A stretch of DNA of 64,000 nt from Acheta domesticus (taxonomy: Eukaryota; Arthropoda; Insecta; Orthoptera; Gryllidae). The notes under the pieces are model-generated. The model was not told the origin of the DNA and did not search any database. It saw nothing but the letters and a program-made list of their open reading frames with translations. Shown in pieces: positions 1-10,130 of this stretch. Positions within the stretch are counted from its first letter, which is position 1. The number at the start of each line of letters is the position of its first letter. A program made the position numbers and the translations under genes. Location: NCBI GenBank assembly GCA_031308135.1, contig JAHLJT010009419.1, positions 68,686,550-68,750,549 on the forward strand, given 5' to 3'.

Positions 1-397
1 TCGTAGATCCGCGCTGCGCTCGTCCCTGGGGCTGTAAATTGAATTGAATTGATGCCTTATTTTACGTGGCGAGACTCAGGCCATGAGGCCTGCTCTTCCG
101 TCTGACCACGCAAATTTCGTTACGCTCCTTTCACCAACTGGCGGAGGAAGAAGGTCGGGCAACGAAACAGGCGATTTTTGAAGAGAAACAGAGCTCAGAG
201 GCGTCATTTAGGCTTGAGGATCTTTTGCATGCAGTAAATCTACTAACATGGGACAGCCGGCTTTACTTCCCCTCCGAAGGAAGGCGTACGAAGGATTTTT
301 TCGCCCTTAAAAATCCATGGCTTCGATCGGATTTGAGCCCGCGAACTTGGGTACAACAGTCCGACACGCTAACCGCTACACCATCGCTGCAACTGCT
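1..397 (-). mobile_element. tRNA-derived SINE, - strand
   Basis: Read on the - strand, this begins with a tRNA-like head. An A-box-like stretch (TGTAGCGGTTAGCG) lies at 367-380 and a B-box-like stretch (GGGCTCAAATCCG) at 328-340, the spacing of an internal RNA polymerase III promoter. A non-tRNA body follows, and a short ATTGA-type tandem tail at about 38-53 would be the 3' end. Being tRNA-headed with a simple-repeat tail is the usual SINE design. It could also be a tRNA pseudogene with unrelated flank, but the long body argues for a SINE. The exact borders and target-site duplication are not clear, and the element may begin before the window. Confidence 0.65.
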
Positions 398-712
398 GTG
401 GTGATCGAACGTCGGAGGCAGTTGGCGCTCCCATTAGCCAGCGGCGTGCGAGGTCCGCCGGAGGGCTCTCCCGGGGCCGCTTTTCTCTGCCGCCGCCGCC
501 GCCATTGATTTTCGCGCGGGCTCGGTAGAGAGTGCGCGTGGGCGTAGGAGCCCGGGGAATGCAATCTGCTGCCGAAACGCCCCCACCGCTCGTGAGGCCT
601 CGCCCCGCCCCGGCCTATCCGGACGGCGCGCGCCAGCTCGCCCGCTTCGTCACGCTGCGCCTCGCCGCGCCTCGCGCTCTTGTGCTCCGAAGCTGGAAAG
701 CGAAGGACTCTC
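398..712. other. GC- and CpG-rich islet, no gene recognised
   Basis: About 300 bases of strongly GC-rich sequence with many CG dinucleotides and a short GCC run, in an otherwise AT-rich region. Short open frames on both strands are what high GC content produces by chance and resemble nothing I know. It could be a promoter-like CpG island or GC-rich repeat debris. Confidence 0.4.
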
Positions 713-1085
713 TGAACTTGAATCAGCGAAATTGTTGCTGATTAAATCAGTGAGAGCCGAAGTCACTGATATCTTCGGTCAAAATGTATAGTTTGGCTGA
801 CAATCAGCGAATACGCGAACCTTTTCATAATGACCGCCAGCATTTCACTGGTCGTCAGTGGTAAAAGTGCCGCGCCACCATCGCTCACTGATAGTCCAGT
901 CGTCACGTTCAATTCGTTGTCCCAGATTTCACTGATTCAAACAGTGAAGTTTCACTGATTCAAAAAGTGGACCCGATTTTCACTGATTTGTTCATTTCAA
1001 TTCACTGATTGTGAGTGGTAGGGTTATAACTGACACCATCAGTGAATTTTCACTGTCAATCAGTAGTTTTTCACTGATTCAGTCT
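713..1085. repeat. Cluster of TCACTGAT motifs in both orientations
   Basis: The octamer TCACTGAT occurs at 763-770, 885-892, 929-936, 952-959, 980-987, 1002-1009 and 1071-1078. Its reverse complement ATCAGTGA occurs at 746-753 and 1038-1045. Several one-mismatch versions lie between them (for example around 721, 813, 844, 941 and 1047). The spacing is irregular, so this is not a simple tandem satellite. It may be the subterminal repeat region of a non-autonomous DNA transposon or a cluster of binding sites; the sequence does not decide. Confidence 0.7.
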
Positions 1086-2440
1086 GAGAGAGGATGAGAG
1101 ACGAATCGTTGGTTTGGGCTCGGTTTCTTCTTTTCTACCTTTATCCTGGGAACGGCTTGGTCGCTAGTTTGGGGTGCAAGGCTTGAAATGCCGGTTATTG
1201 TGTGTGAGATTTGTGGACTTTTTGCTGAAAATCATTTCTTGGAAGGTTTCCTTCATTCTCCGAATTCCATTGCTTCTTATTATACCATTGCTAAAGTATA
1301 ATTTACTCCACAGTCATCATTCGTTCCATCGTTGCCATCATCTTTTCATATCTTTCATCATGTCTTGCATATGTATAATGTTTTATTTAACTATTTTGTC
1401 TCTATTTTCAGAACTATGTTCTTAATATTGATTATAGATCACAAAATATTCGTTTTCATTTCATTCCTATTTCTCCTACCATTGTTGCGTTTTTTCTTCA
1501 TTCATCATTTCATGTTATTTACTCTCTATTTCTCCCTATACCATGTTTCATGTTTTCGTGTTCTCTTGCATGTTCTTTTACCTATATTTATCATTTTGAT
1601 TTATCTCAAAACTTTTTTATCACTTCCTTAAAAATAAACTAGGTCTTATTAGAAACTGAGATGCACGATTCGCCTACGCCGTATCTTTTCTTACCTTTTT
1701 TCTGAACCGATTTCAGAAGTACATATGATTCACGAATTTTCATGTTCAATGAAAACTCGATTAAAATCCAAATACGACCGATTCTACTAAACGATCGAAA
1801 TGTCCTGAATTCTACCGTGTCTAAGCAAGCTCTTCCAAACGTCATCCGGAAAATCATCTATACATTGAAGTCATCATTAATGTATTCGTCTCTTCTTTTT
1901 CAGCATTGTACCCTGTCACGTTTAGATTTTTTTCATACATGAAAATATTTCCGCGAAAACCTATTAAATTAACACACAACTTCCGGATTAGATGTATTGT
2001 TTCATTGTTTAAAACGCATTAAGCGAAGATAACGACAAGATTCAAAACATACAGAGAGAAAAGTATTTTCTTAGTTACTTTGTTGGGATTATTTCGGCAG
2101 CGTTCTTTAACTGAACTGCCAAAATGAATACCTTCAAATAGAATTATTTTAATAATACGTAACAGATACTCCAAATCTATGAAACTATCAGAATGTGTGA
2201 TCCATTGAGATTTTGTTTAACTATATTCTCGTTGACCGCGATATTTCAATTCCTTTGACATTTGCAGAACAAACATTCTCTCTCTCATTTACGTGTTTGA
2301 AACTCAGAGTCGATAAACATGAACCGCGGCTATGAAAGGACTCACTAACTTACGTTGAACGAAACGCTTTTGAAATATAAATACTACTGCGTTCTTGGAA
2401 ACTTAGTGAAAAGAGGAAAAAACTTCAAAAGAGCCATTCA
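1086..2440. other. AT-rich non-coding stretch
   Basis: T-rich, then AT-rich sequence with only chance-length open frames. The 1200-1630 part is unusually pyrimidine-rich on the + strand. No recognisable coding, RNA or mobile feature was found. Confidence 0.5.
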
Positions 2441-2680
2441 ATTTGGAGGAGTGCCATTTGACTCGACGTTTAGTCGATGTTCGACGGTCTTCTAAACTGG
2501 GAAAGCGAACCGTTTGCGCCGCCGCGCCGCGCCGGTGGACTTGGAGGGTCGCGAGAGAACCTTCCGCGCGGGGGGGAGGGGAGGGGAGGCGGCTAGAGCG
2601 CAGAGCTTCTCGCCGAGGCTTTCCTCATCGGTCTTCATCGACCTCTGACCTCCCTATCCTCCTGTAATTGTCCCTTTTTG
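2441..2680. other. GC-rich islet with a G/A-rich tract
   Basis: A short GC-rich block holding a polypurine run (repeated GGGGA units near 2570-2592). No credible protein match is visible. It is similar in character to the islets at 398-712 and 4691-4985. Confidence 0.35.
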
Positions 2681-4690
2681 CTCTCACACTCGACGTCATG
2701 GGCAAGGGAACGCTGGAGAGGAAACTTGCCTGAAGCGTCTGATAACAGCGTCTGCGGAGAATTGCTCATGGCAACTTCAACTAGAATATATAAATTATAT
2801 TTGACAATGCATATATTGGTTTATACTTTATAATGATTGTTTTTCAACATTATACCTTAAAATTTCTAACTTTAAATATTATCTAATTTATCTTTACATT
2901 ATATAACATGTAACGAATTTCAAGGCATGTAGACGAATCGAAGATGATCTCTTTTTACCAATAAACATGTGGGAAATTGATTCATATAATGAAGTTATAC
3001 ATGTGACATTTGCTTGTAAACGTTAGACATTCCGCATGAAGTCATGTTCATGCTCTGAGGCAAAGATATTTTGTTTACCTGCCAAACACTTGAATACTCA
3101 GACACTCTTCCAAGTAAGTAAGTCTTCTTCTAAATACATTTTAACATAACAAGATTTCAGAAAAAGAAATCAAAATATTTTGCAAATACTTTACTCTCAC
3201 AGTCAGTTTGAATTATCACATAGCTTAGAAAGTTAACTATATTATTTTTTTAAAAAATATTTTAACATATTTTCTCGTAAACGTACAATAATAATAACAA
3301 CAATAATAATAATAACAATAATAATAAATTTCATTCTGCAAGAGTCTCACCAATTTATTTCGTTCTTAATGGATCTCGTGAATTGGAGAACATGCCAATC
3401 GTCTCCTACATTATTTCAGTAGTATACATACCTTTTGCGGCTTTCACACGTAACCTATCTTTGCAAATGAGGTCTCTAAAGAAAGAGTTACACGGAGACG
3501 TGGCTAATTGCACTTTGACTTAAAAACTATGAAGGATTTATTTTTAAAAAACGCAGCTAAATATTAATGTCAAATGCAAACCGCATCACACGTCAACTTT
3601 TTTTATTTCATATGTTAAATAACTCCTAAACAAAGCATTATAGGGTCTCAAAAACTAATTGGACTTAAAAACTTTTGGACATTCAATTAAATTCTGCCGG
3701 TTCGGCGCTGATCAGTACTGCCAATCACCTATATTTCAGTCTTTTTTGCTAGTGACCATCTTTGTGACGACAGGCTTAGGTTCAGATTCCTCCAATCTTA
3801 TATTTCCGCTTCCTGTGTACACCGTGGTTTGCGCAGACTGCCGAGGTTTATTTGCATAAACATTAGTTCAAGATTCGCTCTCGCAGCAACAACTAGAAGT
3901 TCTTATGTGTGTACTAAAAACATTAATTTAACCTTTTTGCCGTGGTCTACAAGTGCTGTATACCTAATTGTGAAGGGATGTGGGTGCATAGTGAAGAGTG
4001 AAGTCTGTGTCTTGTTGTTTGGTTTGTGTTTTACATGTACCTGTATTTTCGTTATCAGCAATGATTCGATGCAATTTCGAGTAGCATGTTCAGTCAAGTA
4101 GCTTTCTCAAAAGTAAAAAAGCTTTTTTAATATTTTGTGACCATCGCGAAAAGTGAAAAGCTAACTGTCAAAAAATATTAAAGTAACTATTGCAAATGTT
4201 GTTTTTAAGGAAGTGTTAGTGAATTGTTCCTAGAAATCTCACGACAATACTGAATACATTTTCATTGAAAATTTCTTTTAAACATAAACTGCATTATTTT
4301 TATTTTTATTTGACATTGGAAGTTACCGTTATACATTTTTAAACAAATAAACACTTTCGTTAACAACTTTCCCTCTTAGAATGGAAATAGAAGGATAAGG
4401 AAGAGTGTGAGGTTTAACATGCCAGAGTTCTCACACGGGTACACGGAGGCAGTCGGGAAAAACGTGTGCTATGGCACAACACAAAGAACAAACTTTTTAA
4501 GGCCGGCACTGGTTAAGGCCGGCACCGTCTGTTTCCTCCAGCAAAAAACGTGGTTTCAATTTGCTGCAATGACGGAGGTGCTTCAGCCGCTCTGTGAAGT
4601 TTTTTTTTCTGAGTCTATGGCCGTTCTACGTCTGCCATTTCGACAGCTGCATTTTCACGCTCATATCTCAATCGACTTTTGCCGACTCTC
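2681..4690. other. AT-rich non-coding stretch with small repeats
   Basis: Mostly AT-rich sequence without a recognisable gene. It contains an imperfect ATA/ACA trinucleotide microsatellite at about 3288-3328. It also contains a 16-bp-period duplication of TTAAGGCCGGCAC at 4497-4509 and 4513-4525. Confidence 0.5.
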
Positions 4691-4985
4691 GTAATCGCCG
4701 CCGCGCTCGATCCGGGCCCTAACGAGGCGCCCCTAGCGGCGCGGGGGGCAGGGCGCGGTAATCGGAGGCGCGTCGCCTCAAGCGCGCAGGGCGACGCGGG
4801 GCCTCCGATTGGCTGCGAATGAGGCCACTTAGCCCCCCACCCCCACTCCTTCCGTCACCACTCCCCTTCCTATCCCAACCCCTCACCATCTTACCCTCCC
4901 TACTCCTTCGTGAACACTGCCGCCCCCTCGACACCCCGGACACCTCCGCACTCTAAGGCGACCCCGACGCCTCGCGGCTATTACG
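4691..4985. other. GC-rich islet with C-rich tracts
   Basis: A sharply bounded GC-rich block. The first half is CpG-rich and the second half is C-rich (CCCCCACCCCC-like). No coding signal was recognised. It may be a regulatory island or repeat-derived. Confidence 0.35.
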
Positions 4986-5340
4986 ATCAGGGAACATGGT
5001 TAGACTTAAGGACGGAGGACGGTCAAACCAAGAGGACGCTTTAAGTACTTTCAATTAGGATGTTCGTAGTTTCATTTTTACTGCACTTATCACGTTTTAC
5101 AATAATATTTTACTCGGCACCAAAAATAAGGCACTTTTAATTATGTAATTATAATGTCAATAAATTGATAATGCGAAAAGTTCGCATTGCCTTGAATGAC
5201 AATCTTATTTTTATCCATTAAAAATAGATATGGTAAAATTCATTACAAAAAAACAACTAAAAATCTTGATAGAAATCCCTACTTTTTTTAAATTATGCAA
5301 AGCTTTCTGAAGATCTGATGACTATTGACGCACAAAAGAC

Positions 5341-5547
5341 TTTTTTTTATTTAAGGTCGCATCAACTACAAGGTCATTAGCGACCATATTGGATTTAACG
5401 ATATGGTATGAGGATGAAACGATATGGTGATGATAGGGGGTGAAAGGACGAACACATACAACCTTTGCCCGAGGCAGGACTCGAACCCGCAACCCCGGTC
5501 CGAGATCAGTACGACTCTACTGTCGTAGCGATCTTGGCCACGGGGCG
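5341..5547 (-). mobile_element. tRNA(Leu/Ser-type)-derived SINE with perfect 9-bp target-site duplication
   Basis: Read on the - strand, the head shows an A-box like TGGCCAAGATCGCT followed by a B-box GGGTTCGAGTCCTG (complement of the stretch near 5470-5484). The wide A-to-B spacing and the TGGCC start resemble type II tRNAs (Leu/Ser) with a long variable arm. The body ends in a T-run on the + strand at 5341-5348, the poly(A)-like 3' tail. The insertion is flanked by identical ACAAAAGAC at 5332-5340 and 5548-5556, a classic target-site duplication. It shares head and body with the copy at 9293-9488. Confidence 0.88.
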
Positions 5548-5556
5548 ACAAAAGAC

Positions 5557-7940
5557 GTTTTATACACTGGTATAAACCACATTTTATGCCTGTCATACTC
5601 GTATGGTCGTGAACAATGGGGTAACAAGAGTTATAATGTTTTAAACCAGAGCATCTTTCACTACAGTAGACGAATGAATGAAGTGGGGATAGTAAGGCAC
5701 AGTGGACGGAGATTGTTTCTGATGATGTCAGACGTTGCGCAAATAGTAATTCATTTGCAATCATTTCGTTTTCAGTAATATTGCTTTAAAATGAAATGTG
5801 CATAACGTCTTGCTATATTTTAAGATCGGAAGAAAATGTATTTCCCTGTTTGAGGTATATTAAATTTTTCTCTCTTCGAAATCTTTTCTCTTTAATATTA
5901 ACAATTTATTTGTATTATTTATAGCCACGGAGAGTGAAGTTAAGTCTTTCGAGGACATTCGTGACCTATCAAAATATCTTGAAATTTATATTGTAGAAAT
6001 AATGAGATTTTCTGCCGTTGTTAATCCGACTTATTTCTTGGAAGTAAGTGACACTCTGGTGACTCTTTTTTCAATATTATCGCGAAATTGGCATTACAAC
6101 TCCTTAGAACACCACAAGATAAGCCATTTAAAATAAGTAGAACATAAATGATTCTGAAAAGAAAGAATGCGAAAAATGCAGAGGTTGTTTTAACCGAATC
6201 TATAGCTGTAAGGTATTGATGAATAATAATGCTACTTTGCGCTCAAATTTTGAGAAAGCAACTCGGTCCTACAATCCTACGATCCTATGAGATTAAGAAG
6301 ACATAATAACAACCTTCACAGCGGTTGTTCCAATTTTATTTACAGTTCATGTCTCCCAAAATAACGTGTCAAAATGTAGTCGACACTTCAAAAACATTCA
6401 CTCATGATCCTTCTATTTCCTTGATCCTGTCCTGAGTACTCAAGTGATCACTTTCAATCAATTACTTACTTTAGTTCTTAAAATAATTTAATTCACTAAA
6501 AAGTACGGTATCAGTACTACGTCTGATGGCAAAGGATTCACCTTGTCATTACTCTTTACCTAAATTCCCTATTATTTACTAATTTATTTCATATACTATA
6601 CTTCTAAGTCTCTTCAATACCAATTCCAGTTCTTTTAGGAAATATTTCCACCCGAAAGAACACAAATTTTGTATTCAACTAGTCGCTCTACCACATTCTT
6701 CCTAGTATACATGCGTTAATTTGCAACCCAGTTAATCGCTTACGATCAACCCTATCCGAATTAGACCTGCGTCGAGTGTGAAGGGTGTGGGGTACCACCA
6801 CTGACGTCACGGTCAGTTGTTTCCTGCCGCGAAGGCATAAATTCGGAACGGAGTATTTGGGTGCTCGAGGGAGCAGAGTTGCCATGCGCTGCCATTGCAG
6901 TTTGCGCAGACATATGGGTCGTGCTGAATCATAAATGAGGGCCCGTGTTTCTGCCGTAATATATTCGCTAGCTCGCCCCGTTATTGTGCATTTCTCACTT
7001 TTACACTGTTTACATGGCTTTGAAATGAGAGAAACTATGTAATTTTGTTTTTTTGTATGATGCCCTGATATAAAGACGCCAGTTGGTTGAGTTTTCGCCT
7101 TTGTAAATTACTAAGAATTTATATACGGACTAACACCTACCAAACGCTAGATTTGAAATCACCACCGTATGACACACAAGTGTTGTAATTTTCATTAATT
7201 GTTATTTGAAACTGAAATTGAATTCATATTTTATTAGAATGTAGATGCACGGTATGCTGTAAACTACTTTTTGGATTAAATTTGTATTTGAATAAAATGT
7301 GATCAGAGGACTGCAAATGTTCAAACGTGAAAAAAAATTGTATCGCTGTTACATCTATCTTCTTCAATCAACAAGAGGCCAAATACCAAAATATATCCAA
7401 TCTTTGAATGTTGAACAGTTTCTTTGTCGGCCAATTAACGAACTTTCTCCGGTGATTCCAAAACAAAATGTTTTGTATATACCATCACTTAGTATGTCTC
7501 TAAAGAGATATAACTTTTTACAGCTAAAACACATACTTATCATGTTTAAAACTATTGTAATCAAACGACCCCGTTGAGTCACTACAAGAGAGGGGGTACC
7601 GACACATATGGAGTGCACCGTTGAGTTGCAGACAGCGGGGTACACACGCCAAATTTGTTTAATGGGCGCCAAGCGTGCATCTTACCTGTCCTGTTCCGGC
7701 ATTGAGAACGACAGGGTCGAAGTTCTTGGTCGAAGGAATGCATTTTGTAAACTAGTTATTGTAATAATACACTGATATAGTATTTTTTAGAAAAATATAC
7801 CCCGTCGAAGTGACGGAAACACGTTTATTAAACTTAAAAAAGTCTCTTTTACAAATGAAATTTCTCTTTCTCAATTTGGCACTATCCAGTCGAGAACTTC
7901 TATTTAATTAGATGAAGATGGTTACACACAACAAAATACA
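5557..7940. other. AT-rich non-coding stretch
   Basis: No convincing gene or mobile element was recognised. A modestly GC-richer patch lies at 6730-6960, but its open frames are short and resemble no known protein. Confidence 0.45.
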
Positions 7941-9282
7941 CAAAACAATTATGCTGATGATTTCTTTACCGGTCAGTTCCGGCTGTGGGCTCCCGACGAA
8001 GCACGGCTGACGAAGCCTCGAACGCGGAAAGGAGAATCTCGTGCTTCCGTTGCGCATGTCTGGGACATCAACAGCAGCTCTCCACGACCATACTCGTTGT
8101 GTAGGACCACGATGTCGATGCCCAAGATAAGGCCGTCACACGTCACCCCTTGCGGTGCGCAATCGTTAGGCCGGACTGCACACCCTTGGTAACTTTTTGG
8201 GGTCTGTCCGACTGATCCGTAACATGGAATTAATTCCAGTTACAAAAGTGATAGACCAGAGGATCAATTAGGTCGCCAGGTGCTGACCATGTCACGCGAC
8301 GGTTCAGAAGTGACTCCACCGTTTAGACTCAGTCTCGTCTATGCAGTTTTTTTTTTTTTTGCAGTTTCTTAACTCAAGTCTTTATAAAACAAGTGTTCAC
8401 TTCGAGCTTCTCTCACACAAGTGCCTACGCATTTCTCTGCCTTCTACCCTCTCGCATCTCTCCCCCATTCTATTCGTAAAGTTCAGTTTTGTCACGTGTG
8501 TGAAGTTTTGCCTCAGATTGGCCGTTCATCTCGCTTCTAGATCTTTCAATGAATCTTTTTTCGCCAAGCTACCAAGTCTATCCCTCTTCTTTGTGACCTC
8601 CTTAACTAAGCTTTTAATTGGTCGGGCTTTGTGCGCACATGGCTTTTGCGAGGTGGTGGGCAGCTGCGAGATGTCCAGTAGCTTCGCGATGTCTTTACAA
8701 TGTCCCTTAGGGATTAGGCGAGCCGACTTCCTTAACTCGACTGTTCCGGTGATAACTTTGGAGCTCCTGAGAACAGGAAGTACAGCGCAGCTGAAGGAGG
8801 AGGGAGGCAACTCACGAAGAAACCCCCTAGGATAAGCAAAGGAGGCCTTTGTGTAGACGGGAGGAGACGCTTCGCGCGTCTCCGCCGTCCGTGGGTCTGT
8901 CAAATGTGCAGAACACATCGAAAGGGTGAATTGGCGTAGCAGAGGGGTCGCGCCATGCATGAGTCAAGAAGGAGACTCATTGCACTATACTACCACATAT
9001 CCACCTTGGTATGAAAAGTTTTGTTGTGCGAGAGCATTCTCAAATGTCGGCTGTGTGAAGGGGCTGCTTCCCCTTATTTGAAAGTTTGACACAACATAAC
9101 AACAATGCACGCGTTTTTCAGAAATATGCATAACTTTAAAACACGAAACTGACATGGGCTTTTTGAGAACTATTTGTCATGTCGGCTGTTAGGCCCCGAC
9201 TACCTCCCTCAGTCGTCGGAGACTCCTGGTAACTTGAAGGGCCGTATAAATAGGTTTTGGAATGCTGAAGGCGACACAGCCT
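7941..9282. other. Unassigned mid-GC region, possibly decayed repeat
   Basis: This region is less AT-rich than its flanks. It has overlapping open frames on both strands at 8341-8835 (+) and 8526-8960 (-), and a shorter - strand frame at about 8000-8235. None shows a domain I recognise, and the paired frames on opposite strands suggest low stop density rather than genes. The SINE at 9293-9488 inserted into the downstream edge of this region, between two copies of TATCACAGGC. A decayed mobile element is the likeliest explanation, but I cannot name the class. Confidence 0.3.
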
Positions 9283-9292
9283 TATCACAGGC

Positions 9293-9488
9293 TTTTTTTG
9301 TTGACACATCAACTTCTAGGTCATTAACGACCACTAATGGATTTTAACGTTATGGTATCTATGAGGATGAAACCATATGATGGTGATAAGGAGTGAAAGG
9401 ACAAACACATACAACCATCCCCGCGGCGGGACTCGAACCCTTTGGTCCGAGATCGCTAAAGCACTACTGTCTTAGCGATCAGGTCGGC
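9293..9488 (-). mobile_element. tRNA(Leu/Ser-type)-derived SINE with perfect 10-bp target-site duplication
   Basis: This is a second copy of the SINE seen at 5341-5547. On the - strand it has a tRNA-like head with a B-box GGGTTCGAGTCCC (near 9427-9439), the same body (shared GTCATTA-CGACCA and GGATGAAAC-ATATG stretches), and a T-run on the + strand at the 3' end (9293-9299). Identical TATCACAGGC at 9283-9292 and 9489-9498 flanks it. Compared with the first copy it lacks several bases between the B-box and the variable-arm region, so it is a diverged copy. Confidence 0.88.
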
Positions 9489-9870
9489 TATCACAGGCCT
9501 TGTCTCACGCCCCAACTACGCTTCATCAGGTCTCTTTCCGGCTCGCCCCGCCCCTCTGCGCGGTGAGAGCTCACGGTCAAACTAGTGGTGCTAAAACAGC
9601 ACGTGCTTTCTCGCCCGTACTTTCAAGCAAAATTACGCGGAAAGTATTCAAATGTTCGAAAACTTGTACATGACCGTATTTCAAAATCTATCTTTAAGAA
9701 TTTCGTTAAGGAAATAATCTCTCTCTTTAGTATCTTAGTTGAAGGAAGACGCCGAAAAAAAATTGAACTTTTGCAACTTTCGAAAAATCGGAGATTTTAA
9801 TCAACATGAGAGTTACACCATTCCCTTAGACGTCCTTCACTCTATCCAACAACAAAATTTATAAAACATT

Positions 9871-10130
9871 GGAGGCATTTTTGAAAATTCGGAAAATGTC
9901 CCAGAGGCTTCATGTAAAGGTCCTCCCAAATTTAAAATATCGGTTTCAAATTCAAGGATCCCTGACATCAGCCAGATCGATTGGGGAATGTCAATTTTGG
10001 AGAAAAACTGCTTAACGGTTTAGCCACTAGGGGTGTTCATAGACGGACAGACAGACGTTTTTCCGTCATTTGATTTTTCGTATCAAGAACCCATAAAACA
10101 TGGATTCTGACTACCCAACGTGATAGAGGA
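9871..10130 (-). repeat. Dispersed repeat family, copy 1
   Basis: The reverse complement of this stretch runs from a GTCTGTCTGTCCGTCT motif through CTCCAAAATTGACATTCCCC and GATCTGGCTGATGTC to CCTTGAATTTGAAAC. The same ordered blocks occur, diverged, on the + strand at 27300-27440 and more weakly at 24478-24660. That indicates an interspersed repeat of unknown class. No coding capacity is visible. Confidence 0.6.

Noticed and set aside
4719..4943. Arg/Gly-rich - strand frame in the GC-rich islet
   Set aside because: Composition-driven; no start context or homology.
8341..8960. Overlapping 164- and 144-codon frames on opposite strands
   Set aside because: No recognisable domain, and frames on both strands of the same segment suggest low stop density; left as an unassigned region.
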